Assembly (NCBI RefSeq): GCF_014855515.1
Contig: NZ_JACYFK010000001.1
Location: 1,798,001-1,862,000 of the forward strand
DNA length: 64,000 bases
Direction of reading: 5' to 3'
Origin: Euzebyella marina
GTDB lineage: Bacteria; Bacteroidota; Bacteroidia; Flavobacteriales; Flavobacteriaceae
A model generated the notes under the pieces. That model saw only the letters and a program-made list of their open reading frames with translations, did not search any database and had not been told where the DNA came from. The translations under genes were made by a program, and so were the position numbers. Below are positions 9,249-17,376 of the stretch, one piece after another (positions within the stretch are counted from its first letter, which is position 1; each line of letters begins with the position of its first letter).

Positions 9249-10682
9249 ATGATATCTTTCTTGCTTTCGATAGTCGTTCTTGTTGTGGGATACTTCACTT
9301 ATGGGGTTTTCTTAGAGAAGGTCTTGGGTATCGATAGGCAACGAAAGACTCCGGCTTACGAGCTTCGTGATGATATTGACTTTACGCCGTTACCTACTTG
9401 GAAGGTCTTTATGATCCAGTTTTTGAACATCGCCGGTCTTGGTCCGATTTTTGGCGCTATTGCTGGTGCTATGTTCGGCCCTTCTGCTTTTTTATGGATT
9501 GTCTTGGGGAGTATTTTTGCCGGGGCAACCCACGATTATTTTTCAGGGATGCTTTCCGTAAGGCATAATGGGTTGAGCATTAGCGAAGTGGTGGGTATTT
9601 ATTTGGGCCCTGGAGTAAAACAGTTGATGCGTGCATTTACGATTGTTCTGCTCATCTTTGTCGGAACCGTTTTTTTGGTTGGTCCTGCAAAGATTATTGA
9701 TGGGCTGACAAGTGAAAGTATGGGCGTTTCGTTTTGGGTAATGCTCATTCTGGTTTATTATTTCTTATCTACGTTGTTGCCTATCGACAAATTGATAGGT
9801 AAGCTCTATCCGATTTTTGGAGTGGCCATGCTTATCATGGCGGTAGGTTTATTGGTCGTTTTGATGGTGGGTGATTATCACATACCCGAGCTTACAGGGG
9901 CTAACCTTACCAACATGACCTTAAACCCAGAAGAAACACCCATTTTTCCTGTGCTATTTGTAACTATTGCTTGTGGTGCCATTTCTGGCTTTCATGCGAC
10001 ACAATCACCATTAATGGCTCGCTGTATGAGAAATGAGGCCAATGGAAGGTCTATTTTTTCCGGTACAATGATTACCGAGGGGGTAGTCGCCTTAATATGG
10101 GCAGCGGCTGCAATGGTTTGTTTTGGTAATGTTACTAATCTTAATGAAACTATGGCTGCCAATAATAACAATGCGGCGTGGGCAGCGAACGAGATTACCC
10201 TGAGTATGTTGGGTAGTGTGGGTGGCGTATTGGCGGTTTTGGGTATTATAGCTGCGCCGATAACTTCGGGAGACACTGCTTTTAGATCTTGCCGATTGAT
10301 ATTGGCCGATATTTTTAAAATGGACCAGAAAAAATACGTGAAAAGGTTTTATATCAGCTTGCCCTTGTTCGTTATTGCATATGCACTTACACAGGTTGAT
10401 TTCGGTATAATTTGGAGGTATTTTGCATGGAGCAATCAAACATTGGCTTCCGTAGTTTTATGGACGATTACGGCCTTTCTCATTTCAAAGGGCAAGTTTT
10501 ACATGGTTTCACTAGTGCCGGCCATTTTCATGACAATGGTCTGTAGTACCTATATTCTAATCGCCCCAGAAGGGTTTTCCCTGCCAAACATTTATGCCTA
10601 TTGGGGTGGCGCCCTGATTACTTCATGTGTTACGGCTTTGTTTTCGTGGTATGCGTTTAAGGGCAAGCTGCAAGTGACATGA
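9249..10682 (+). CDS. CstA-like carbon starvation family inner-membrane transporter
   Basis: Polytopic inner-membrane carrier of the CstA family, whose studied members move peptides or pyruvate. The 477-residue protein is hydrophobic throughout and has typical CstA stretches near the N-terminus (FLNIAGLGPIFGAIAGA, GATHDYFSGMLSVRHNG) and in the middle (ACGAISGFHATQSPLMARC). It is shorter than the roughly 700-residue enterobacterial CstA, as are many Bacteroidota homologues. Lying inside a SusCD locus, it probably carries the end product of the outer enzymes, or an organic acid formed from it, across the inner membrane; that role is inference. Its stop overlaps the start of the next gene (ATGA), indicating translational coupling. 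Confidence 0.9.
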   Translation: MISFLLSIVVLVVGYFTYGVFLEKVLGIDRQRKTPAYELRDDIDFTPLPTWKVFMIQFLNIAGLGPIFGAIAGAMFGPSAFLWIVLGSIFAGATHDYFSGMLSVRHNGLSISEVVGIYLGPGVKQLMRAFTIVLLIFVGTVFLVGPAKIIDGLTSESMGVSFWVMLILVYYFLSTLLPIDKLIGKLYPIFGVAMLIMAVGLLVVLMVGDYHIPELTGANLTNMTLNPEETPIFPVLFVTIACGAISGFHATQSPLMARCMRNEANGRSIFSGTMITEGVVALIWAAAAMVCFGNVTNLNETMAANNNNAAWAANEITLSMLGSVGGVLAVLGIIAAPITSGDTAFRSCRLILADIFKMDQKKYVKRFYISLPLFVIAYALTQVDFGIIWRYFAWSNQTLASVVLWTITAFLISKGKFYMVSLVPAIFMTMVCSTYILIAPEGFSLPNIYAYWGGALITSCVTALFSWYAFKGKLQVT

Positions 10683-11416
10683 TGGGCGGTTGCAGAACTT
10701 CATTTATTTTAATTTTTCTCATGTTTTCTAACAACCTCAGTTCACAAATTGTTGAGTTCATTAATGCCGGTGTTTCTGGTAACACTACCACCGATTTGAT
10801 TAAGCGACAATCAAAGATTTTTGATTATGATCCAGATTGGGTGATCTTGATGGTAGGTACGAACGATATGTTGAATTCTCGTAAGTTAGAGAGTTATGCA
10901 TCCTATGAAAGAAAATTAAAACATATCGTTTCTCGATTTAAAAAGCAGAAGGTGAAGGTCGTTTTAGTCAGTCCGCCAACAGTAGATAGCAAATATCTTT
11001 TTAAGAGGCACGATAAAGAAAAATTGCTTGATGAGCCGAACGATAAGCTGGTTTTTGTTAAAAGATTGATGGAGAAACTAGCCGATAAATCTTCGGTCTA
11101 TTTTGTTGATGTTTTTGGAGCCTTTAAGTCTTTGGGTTTACCTGAGCATAACAAAGATGAATATATCATGAACGTGGTAAACAGCGGTTATGAAGATGGG
11201 GTGCATCCTACCCCAAAAGGTTATCAACTTATAGCTCAAACTATTGATAGTTCTTTAAAATACCAAGAAGTGGTTCTTAGTGGTACCGTAGTGTGTTTTG
11301 GTGACTCGATAACCTTTGGGCAAGGGGTTGTTGGTGAGGGAACTGTGGAAGGAAAGACTTATCCCGCCCTTTTAAGGGAAATTTTGAAAAATGAAAATAT
11401 TTTAAATGAAAAGTAA
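10679..11416 (+). CDS. exported SGNH/GDSL hydrolase with circularly permuted catalytic blocks
   Basis: Predicted serine esterase. In ordinary SGNH hydrolases the block order is I (GDS), II (Gly), III (GxND), V (DxxH). This 245-residue protein begins with a signal peptide (about 1-23) and goes straight into block II (NAGVSGNTT, about 29-37), block III (GTND, 60-63) and block V (DGVH, 173-176), and only then shows block I (CFGDSITFGQG, 206-216, nucleophile Ser210) followed by the helix that normally leads into block II (GKTYPALLREIL). All catalytic elements are thus present once, in rotated order. It overlaps the CstA-like gene by 4 bases and the next esterase gene by 11, so no missing N-terminal piece can lie upstream in frame. 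The alternative is a tandem domain pair truncated at both ends. Confidence 0.85.
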   Translation: MMGGCRTSFILIFLMFSNNLSSQIVEFINAGVSGNTTTDLIKRQSKIFDYDPDWVILMVGTNDMLNSRKLESYASYERKLKHIVSRFKKQKVKVVLVSPPTVDSKYLFKRHDKEKLLDEPNDKLVFVKRLMEKLADKSSVYFVDVFGAFKSLGLPEHNKDEYIMNVVNSGYEDGVHPTPKGYQLIAQTIDSSLKYQEVVLSGTVVCFGDSITFGQGVVGEGTVEGKTYPALLREILKNENILNEK

Positions 11417-12251
11417 GATTCAAAAAATAAGTTTTTTCGCCGTTGCCATTCTCATTTTCTCCGTTTTAGCTTGTAAGGATAGCAAGAACAGGGTAAAGGA
11501 AAATAAAAATGTAGAGGTAGAAGCGGAAAGCAACCAAGAACCCAAGTTGATTGTCTTGGCGGGGCAATCGAATATGGTCGGGGTAGGCAATCGAACAGAA
11601 GGAAAATTACCTAGTGAGCTGCCTAAAATTACATATGTCAATCACGGTAAGAGTTCAAGTTTAAAACCTGCAGGCACCAATTCTTTTGGCCCTGATTGGG
11701 GGGTGATGAAAGCATTGTCTTCCAGTTTTCCGAATGAAGAATTTATTGTCTACAAATATGCGGTGGGCGGATCATCACTATATGATTGGTGGCCCGAGCA
11801 AGACGCTGATAGGGTGTCGGAAATGGGTCATCCTAAATTCGGGAATCTTCATGATAGTTTGGTCAAGTACATTCCGAAGGGTAAAGATGGCAAAACAATG
11901 ATTCCCGATGCTTTTTTATGGATACAAGGTGAAACCGATGCTAGGTTCTCTCAAGCTGGAGAGGAATATTTCTCAGGTTTTAGCGATTTGATATCCTCAT
12001 TCAAAAAATCAAGTAAAAATGACCAACTACCGGTCATTATAGGCCAAATAAATCCTCCCACAGAGCGATATCCCGCTGCGGTGGCGGTCATGGAAGCACA
12101 ACAAAGAGCGGCTACGGAGTTGCCTAACACCTATATGATTACTACGGAAGGCATCGCTAAGCGAGACGATAACCTACATTATAATACGGAGGGACAAATA
12201 GAATTGGGGCGAAGGTTTGGTGAAAAATTGGTCGAATTGCTTAAAAAATAA
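11406..12251 (+). CDS. sialate O-acetylesterase-like (SASA domain) lipoprotein
   Basis: Predicted carbohydrate O-acetylesterase of the SASA family, an SGNH-fold group that includes sialate O-acetylesterases and some polysaccharide acetyl esterases. The 281-residue protein has a lipoprotein signal (VLAC, cysteine at 23), a nucleophile block GQSNMVG with Ser55, the family stretch LWIQGETDA (around 172-179), and a C-terminal Asp255-x-x-His258 pair (DDNLHYN). The normal SGNH order is kept, in contrast to the gene before it, with which it overlaps by 11 bases. Its likely job is removing acetyl or similar groups from the substrate imported by this locus. Sialic acid itself is not indicated, since no sialidase or sialate catabolism genes are nearby. 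Confidence 0.88.
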   Translation: MKSKIQKISFFAVAILIFSVLACKDSKNRVKENKNVEVEAESNQEPKLIVLAGQSNMVGVGNRTEGKLPSELPKITYVNHGKSSSLKPAGTNSFGPDWGVMKALSSSFPNEEFIVYKYAVGGSSLYDWWPEQDADRVSEMGHPKFGNLHDSLVKYIPKGKDGKTMIPDAFLWIQGETDARFSQAGEEYFSGFSDLISSFKKSSKNDQLPVIIGQINPPTERYPAAVAVMEAQQRAATELPNTYMITTEGIAKRDDNLHYNTEGQIELGRRFGEKLVELLKK

Positions 12252-12259
12252 TAGCACTA

Positions 12260-13957
12260 ATGAATATCAACGGAGTTTATAAAGAGAAGAATACCTATGA
12301 TGCGATTGTTATCGGGTCTGGTATTAGTGGTGGATGGGCGGCTAAAGAGCTCACAGAAAAAGGTTTGAAAACCTTAGTGCTCGAACGCGGTAGAATGGTA
12401 GAGCATATAAAGGATTATACCACGGCACATAAGGCTATTTGGGAGTTTCCGCATCGAAATAAAATCCCCAGAAACGTGCGGGAAGAAAACCCTATTGTTA
12501 GCAGATGTTATGCATTTAGGGAGGCAACGGAGAATTACTTTGTAAAGGATGATGAACACCCTTATGAACAAGAAAAGCCTTTTGATTGGATCAAAGGGTA
12601 TCAGGTAGGTGGTAAATCGCTGATGTGGGCGAGACATACGCAAAGGTGGAGCGACCTTGATTTTGAAGCTAATGCTAAAGAAGGGGTAGCGGTCGATTGG
12701 CCGATTCGATACAAAGATTTGGCTCCGTGGTACAGCTACGTCGAAAAATTTGCGGGAATCAGTGGTAATAGAGATGGTCTCGACCAGATACCGGATGGTG
12801 AGTTTTTGCCGCCTATGGAAATGAATTGTTTAGAAAAGCACGTCAAGGGTGAGATGAAAAGTAAATTTCCGGAACGTGATTTGGTTATTTCGAGAACGGC
12901 CAATTTAACCGAAGGTAAAAAGGGTAGGGGCCCCTGCCAACATAGAGACCTCTGCAAACGTGGTTGTCCGTTTGGTGGATATTTTAGTAGCAATTCAGCG
13001 ACCTTGCCGGCAGCAAAAGAAACGGGTAATCTTGAAATGAAGGTGAATTCGGTGGTACATTCCATTCTTATCGACCCTGTTTCGAGTAAGGCAACAGGGG
13101 TGCGGGTTATCGATACCCATACCAAAGAAGTAAGCGAATATTACGCAAAGATTATTTTCTTGAATGCGGCTACCCTAAACTCAACATTGGTGTTGTTGAA
13201 TTCAACATCTGAAAGATACCCTAACGGACTTGGAAACGATAGCGGTGTTCTGGGAGAAAATCTAATGGACCATAACTATAACGCAAGGGTTCAAGGTGAC
13301 TTTGACGGTTTTGAAGATCAATATTACGAAGGTAAAAGGCCTACAAGTACCTACTTACCACGGTTTAGGAATTTCAAAGGTGATAAGCAAACTGATTTTT
13401 TACGTGGTTATGCTTATTCATGTGGCGGATTTAGAACCAAGGGCACAGGTGAGCAACGTTTTCTGGTGGGCGATAGCCTAATGAACAATCTAATGCAAGT
13501 CGGCCCTTGGAAGTTTAATATGCTGGGTATGGGTGAATGTCTTCCGTACAAAGAGAACAAGGTGACTTTGAGCACTTCCAAAAAAGACCAGTGGGGCATT
13601 CCACTTTTGAATATTGATGCGGAGTACAAGGCCAACGAGCTGAATATGCAAAAAGATATGGTAAATGCTGGTATGGAGATGTTGAATGCGTTGGGTTTTA
13701 AAAATGTAAGAGACATGGGAGAAAGACGAAATTTCGGCTTGAATATTCATGAAATGGGCACAGCCAGAATGGGTCGAGATCCTAAAACATCGGTTTTAAA
13801 CGGTTTCAATCAAGTTTGGGGTACTCCGAATGTATATGTAACCGATGGCGCCTGTATGACTTCTAGTGGATGTCAAAATCCTTCATTGACTTATATGGCC
13901 TTGACTGCCAGAGCTGTCGACCATGCCGTAAGTGAGCTTAACAAACAAAACCTTTAA
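12260..13957 (+). CDS. GMC-family FAD oxidoreductase (large subunit)
   Basis: Predicted membrane-associated alcohol or sugar dehydrogenase of the glucose-methanol-choline family. The 565-residue protein has the N-terminal FAD-binding motif (GSGISGG, 19-25, then LVLERG) and a C-terminal GMC domain with the catalytic-histidine region (NIHEMGTARMG) and the FAD-closing stretch (VTDGACMTSSGCQNPS). A cysteine-rich stretch (CQHRDLCKRGCPFGG, about 231-245) is typical of the gluconate/sorbitol dehydrogenase-like branch. No export signal is visible, whereas the small partner encoded 6 bases downstream has one, so it may be exported as a folded complex. It probably oxidises a sugar or polyol released from the substrate. 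The exact reaction is unknown. Confidence 0.93.
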   Translation: MNINGVYKEKNTYDAIVIGSGISGGWAAKELTEKGLKTLVLERGRMVEHIKDYTTAHKAIWEFPHRNKIPRNVREENPIVSRCYAFREATENYFVKDDEHPYEQEKPFDWIKGYQVGGKSLMWARHTQRWSDLDFEANAKEGVAVDWPIRYKDLAPWYSYVEKFAGISGNRDGLDQIPDGEFLPPMEMNCLEKHVKGEMKSKFPERDLVISRTANLTEGKKGRGPCQHRDLCKRGCPFGGYFSSNSATLPAAKETGNLEMKVNSVVHSILIDPVSSKATGVRVIDTHTKEVSEYYAKIIFLNAATLNSTLVLLNSTSERYPNGLGNDSGVLGENLMDHNYNARVQGDFDGFEDQYYEGKRPTSTYLPRFRNFKGDKQTDFLRGYAYSCGGFRTKGTGEQRFLVGDSLMNNLMQVGPWKFNMLGMGECLPYKENKVTLSTSKKDQWGIPLLNIDAEYKANELNMQKDMVNAGMEMLNALGFKNVRDMGERRNFGLNIHEMGTARMGRDPKTSVLNGFNQVWGTPNVYVTDGACMTSSGCQNPSLTYMALTARAVDHAVSELNKQNL

Positions 13958-13963
13958 AAAGTA

Positions 13964-14539
13964 ATGAAAAGAAAAGACTTTCTAAGATTATCAGGTTCAT
14001 TGGCCATTGGTTCGGTCACTACGGCTCCAGTATTGTTAAATAGTAGCTGTACACCACGTCCGCCTGAATTACGGACGGAAATGACCGAAAAAGACATAGC
14101 CCTTTTAAACGATATTGGGGAAACAATTTTGCCATCAACTGAGGATGTGCCCGGTGCCAAAGCGGCAAAAATAGGGGATTATATTTTTATGATGTATTCC
14201 GATATGATGAAGGAAGATGATAAGTTGCTTTTGGTGGATGGATTAAACCGCATCGATACCGATAGCTATGAGCTTTTTAAGAACGATTTTGTGAATTTGG
14301 AAAAAGATAAAAAAGAGTTTTTAGTTCAAGGCTATCAAAATGAGGCCTTGGTTACGGGTCAACAAAAATCGGCTGGGTTAAAAACGGAAGACCACTTTTT
14401 CAACTTGATCAAGGGGTTGACGCTTTCAGGTTATTTTAGTTCAGAAGTGGGTATGACGCAGGCTCGGGTTTATGTGCCCATACCAGGTAAATTTATAGGT
14501 TGTGTGCCTCTCAAGGATGGTCAAAAGCCATGGGCCTAA
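13964..14539 (+). CDS. gluconate 2-dehydrogenase subunit 3-like protein
   Basis: Small partner subunit of GMC-type dehydrogenases. The 191-residue protein has an N-terminal signal with a Tat-like start (KRKDFLRLSG) and a possible lipid-bearing cysteine at 29 (LNSSC), then the family core (DIALLNDIGETILPST, followed by PGAKAAKIGDYI). Its gene follows the GMC gene by 6 bases. In characterised gluconate dehydrogenases this subunit escorts the flavoprotein through the Tat system. The consensus twin arginine is Lys-Arg here, so Tat use is plausible rather than certain. It is the last gene of the plus-strand cluster; a convergent gene ends 5 bases beyond, and no clear terminator is seen between them. 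Confidence 0.9.
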   Translation: MKRKDFLRLSGSLAIGSVTTAPVLLNSSCTPRPPELRTEMTEKDIALLNDIGETILPSTEDVPGAKAAKIGDYIFMMYSDMMKEDDKLLLVDGLNRIDTDSYELFKNDFVNLEKDKKEFLVQGYQNEALVTGQQKSAGLKTEDHFFNLIKGLTLSGYFSSEVGMTQARVYVPIPGKFIGCVPLKDGQKPWA

Positions 14540-14543
14540 AAGT

Positions 14544-15407
14544 TTAATCCCTGTCGTTCAATTGTAGTTGAGTGATAATACCTAGGCCATCACCTTTTCC
14601 CTCACTGCTAATAAACAAGATACCTTCTTCATTAAAAGTGATACCTTCCGGTTGGGGAAACATGGCTTTTTCCAAAAAGTAGGCATTTTTTAAATGACCA
14701 TCACGGTCAATGATGAGTAGTTTTGGGCGTACCCCTTCAAGTACGTAATATTCGCCTGTAATCGGGTGTATGGCCATATCAGATGGCCGAAAAGTTTTGT
14801 GCTTTTTATTATCTCGAAATCTTTTCAATACCGGGTCATTCATGGCTATGGTAAATACAGGCTGCCGGTTCAATTCATGAGTTTCAAGAGAGTATGAATA
14901 GATGCCTTTGCCTTCTTCAGAGCCCAGGTCATGGTCTTTCGGAGCAAGCAACAAGCGGTTGTTCGTAGGGTCAATTTCTAGACTCTCAATATTGTTCTTT
15001 TCGCTGAACGGGGTTTTATAGGTAGAAACCTGAAAGTTAGGCTTTTTAAAATTCTTGATTTCTGTAATAACCCCATCGCTTGTAACTACATAAGCATCGT
15101 CATTTTTGATGGTCAGGCCTTCATAATCGCCATTTTCTCCAAACTCTATTTGATTCTCAATTAATTTTGTCTCAAGGTTATAGATGAAAATGATACCATC
15201 TTCATCTTGTATGGCGGCCATAAGATGATTGTCTAGCCAAACTATGCCGGAAACCTCCCGTAGTTCTTCGGGCAAATTCCATCTTTTGGTGATTTTATAC
15301 GACACATTATTTTCCCTTGGTGCTGGCAACCAATCTTTAAAAGCCCAAAAGCCTAGGGCGGTGCAGATTAGAATTGCCAGCACAGTATAAATTTTTACTT
15401 TACGCAT
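14544..15407 (-). CDS. SdiA-regulated-like beta-propeller protein, membrane anchored
   Basis: Member of the SdiA-regulated family, beta-propeller-like proteins of unknown function. I use the Met at 15407 because it is followed directly by an uncleaved-signal or anchor segment (KIYTVLAILICTALGFWAF); this gives 287 residues, while an upstream in-frame start at 15461 adds an unlikely 18-residue leader. Family-typical stretches are LREVSGIVWLDNHLMAAIQDEDG, LTIKNDDAYVVTSDG, and PEGITFNEEGILFISSEG near the end. The protein probably sits in the periplasm on an inner-membrane anchor. It is convergent with the nutrient locus and in the same direction as the PepSY-like gene upstream. No enzymatic residues are obvious. 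Confidence 0.82.
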   Translation of the reverse strand: MRKVKIYTVLAILICTALGFWAFKDWLPAPRENNVSYKITKRWNLPEELREVSGIVWLDNHLMAAIQDEDGIIFIYNLETKLIENQIEFGENGDYEGLTIKNDDAYVVTSDGVITEIKNFKKPNFQVSTYKTPFSEKNNIESLEIDPTNNRLLLAPKDHDLGSEEGKGIYSYSLETHELNRQPVFTIAMNDPVLKRFRDNKKHKTFRPSDMAIHPITGEYYVLEGVRPKLLIIDRDGHLKNAYFLEKAMFPQPEGITFNEEGILFISSEGKGDGLGIITQLQLNDRD

Positions 15408-15529
15408 ATCAAGGGTGCCACATTCAGAAGTCATGGTTGCAATTAATTTTACTTTATGCAATTAAAGTAGGGGTCAAATCTGTAAGTAATTGGTAATTAT
15501 ACTTCTGAGGATTAAACAAGAAGCAACTT

Positions 15530-15985
15530 TTATTGAAAATAGGTCACCTCGGAATTGATTTCGCCATCTTCCTGAAAAACCAAATAAATGTCTTGTGGTT
15601 CATTTTCAAGTTCTACCTGATAGTAGGTCTGGGTGCCAATTTTGAGAACTTCGCTGTCATCTAGTCGATTGTTAGGGTAATCGGTAGATAGTTTTGATGT
15701 TACTTCAGCAGGAAGTTCAGTAGCGACAATATCGTATTTGTATTGTTCAATGGAGCCATCGGAAGCTATCAAAGCCTTATGGTCAATAGTTTCAATATCA
15801 AACTCGACTTCATACTTATTGTTTTTAGCTTCCCACTCAATATCGGTAGCATTCGGAAATGTTTGATTGAAAGTGGCATCTACGGCCTGAGGTACTTCAT
15901 TGGCGTTGATGTCATCGTCATCACTACAGCTCACGATTGAAAGGGCCAAAAGGGAAAGGCCCCAAAAGAAATTCTTAATGTTCAT
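15530..15985 (-). CDS. PepSY-like (DUF2874-type) exported lipoprotein
   Basis: Small periplasmic protein of the PepSY-like family (PF11396 type), of unknown biochemical role. The 151-residue form from the Met at 15985 has a lipoprotein signal (LSIVSC, followed by an Asp run DDDD). Two repeats can be seen: one starting with FNQTFPNATDIEWE...YEVEFDIE and a second with VTSKLSTDYPNNRLDDSEV. The core resembles the product of 18186-18632 on the far side of the two-component genes, so the two are paralogues. It lies 86 bases downstream of the histidine kinase stop in the same direction. An inverted repeat (16021-16039) stands just upstream. It may sense or buffer an envelope signal for the kinase; that is inference. 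Confidence 0.82.
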   Translation of the reverse strand: MNIKNFFWGLSLLALSIVSCSDDDDINANEVPQAVDATFNQTFPNATDIEWEAKNNKYEVEFDIETIDHKALIASDGSIEQYKYDIVATELPAEVTSKLSTDYPNNRLDDSEVLKIGTQTYYQVELENEPQDIYLVFQEDGEINSEVTYFQ

Positions 15986-16020
15986 AACCATTTTTTAAAA
16001 TTATGGTGCAAACATCCAAT

Positions 16021-16039
16021 AGAATCCTGAAAAGATTCT
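16021..16039. promoter_or_regulatory. inverted repeat upstream of the PepSY-like lipoprotein gene; possible response-regulator site
   Basis: AGAATC (16021-16026) and GATTCT (16034-16039) form a perfect 6-bp inverted repeat 36 bases before the PepSY-like start. A close relative (GAATC, 6 bases, GATTCTG) lies at 18105-18121 upstream of the paralogous gene. The two share GATTCTG, but the spacing differs by one base. Neither arm is followed by a convincing T-run, so it is unlikely to be a terminator. Confidence 0.35.
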
Positions 16040-16071
16040 GGAACTTTTTCCATCTGAAAAAAAGAAGTTGG

Positions 16072-17340
16072 TTAGGGAAAAATAATGGCAAATTCATGTT
16101 GCCCTGAAAAATGATAGGTCAGGTTCAGCTGGTATCGGTCGGTAATGGCTTTTGAGATGGCCAGACCTAACCCTGTAGAGCTTTTGTTCGATGAATTTTT
16201 ACTGAAACGTTTGAATATCATTTCAGGGTTTAAAGCCTTGTTCTCACCGATGTTCTTGATTGTTATGCTATTTCTGGCGACTTCTATCTTTACTTGACTT
16301 TTTTTGTCGGAATGAATGACCGCATTTTTGATGAGGTTAAGCATTAAAATTTCAGAAAGGTCTTTGTTGATTTTGAAATCGATTTGCTCTTTTTCATCCA
16401 CATAAATAGCAACACCCCGATGCACTGCAAAATCCTCTAAATTTTCTACAGTTCTGTGGATGACTTCATTAAAAGAAACACGTTCTTCTTCGATGTATTG
16501 GTCATTGTCGATTTTAGAGAGCAACAAAAGTGATTTGTTCAAACGATTAAGCCGGCCCAAACTATCAAGTACTTGGCCTACCTCTTGTGATTGAAGGTCG
16601 GTAAGTTCGTTTTTCTCCACTAAAAGCTCCAATTTGTTAATGGATATCGCTAACGGAGTTTGTAGTTCGTGTGCAGCGTTTTCTATAAATTGTTTCTGAA
16701 CCAGGTAACTTTTTCTAGATTTCTCGGTAAGTTTTTCAACACTTAAATTCAATAGCCTGAATTCATCGATGCTGGTCGGTTTAGTTTTTATAGGCTCATC
16801 TTTTTCAATTCTAAAGTTTTTAAGATGCCCGATCAGGTCGTAGAAAGGCTTCCAAATCTTTCTGAAAATTAAATTATTGAGCAGTAAGATGCTTGAAATC
16901 AACAATAGGTAGAGAACAATAAGGTATTTGACCAAATTCTCTATCTGATCATCTTCTTCGACCATTGAGGTGATAAGCTTTATTTTGTAGTAATCGCCTT
17001 TGTGCTCGAAAATACTTTCTAAAATACGTACTGGCTCATATTCATCTTCCACCTGCATGTACATCAGCGTGTCTCGATAACTATCGCTGTAAAAATGCTC
17101 AGATACAGGTTGGGAAGTCTTCTTTATAGTGTAATTGTTGACCCCGAATTCAGTGTCAAAAAGTAGACTAGGGTCTTCTCGAACAGCCTGTAGAATGAGT
17201 TCTTTTTGGTTTTCGAGTCCGTCATCAAGACTGTCATAAACCTCGTCTAACATGGCAAAATAAAAAACTACCGCCCATATCGAGATGAGAATGATCAAAA
17301 GAATAGAAAAGTATTTCGTGGTATGGTTAAGTAGTTTCAT
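16072..17340 (-). CDS. two-component sensor histidine kinase
   Basis: Inner-membrane sensor kinase that phosphorylates the response regulator encoded immediately upstream. The 422-residue protein has a first membrane segment (about 10-30), a periplasmic sensor region of about 105 residues without a recognisable domain, a second membrane segment (about 138-158), a HisKA domain with the phospho-acceptor His224 (AAHELQTPL), and an HATPase domain with the N box (LIKNAVIH, Asn339) and G box (STGLGLAIS, about 388-396). Length and layout are typical of OmpR-partner kinases. It is 36 bases downstream of the regulator gene and so in one operon. Its signal is unknown; the PepSY-like paralogues on both sides are the natural candidates for targets or sensors. 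Confidence 0.96.
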   Translation of the reverse strand: MKLLNHTTKYFSILLIILISIWAVVFYFAMLDEVYDSLDDGLENQKELILQAVREDPSLLFDTEFGVNNYTIKKTSQPVSEHFYSDSYRDTLMYMQVEDEYEPVRILESIFEHKGDYYKIKLITSMVEEDDQIENLVKYLIVLYLLLISSILLLNNLIFRKIWKPFYDLIGHLKNFRIEKDEPIKTKPTSIDEFRLLNLSVEKLTEKSRKSYLVQKQFIENAAHELQTPLAISINKLELLVEKNELTDLQSQEVGQVLDSLGRLNRLNKSLLLLSKIDNDQYIEEERVSFNEVIHRTVENLEDFAVHRGVAIYVDEKEQIDFKINKDLSEILMLNLIKNAVIHSDKKSQVKIEVARNSITIKNIGENKALNPEMIFKRFSKNSSNKSSTGLGLAISKAITDRYQLNLTYHFSGQHEFAIIFP

Positions 17341-17376
17341 GAAATTGATCTGACTTTCGTTTCGGTTATCGGTAAG

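Noticed and set aside
11280-11416. Start of a second, truncated GDSL domain instead of a permuted one
   Set aside because: The first part of the same protein lacks block I altogether and begins right after a signal peptide, and each block occurs once. A single permuted domain explains this better, though truncation cannot be excluded without a structure.
11406-12251. Sialic acid catabolism
   Set aside because: The SASA domain name suggests sialate, but no sialidase, sialate lyase or transporter is nearby, and the family acts on many acetylated glycans.
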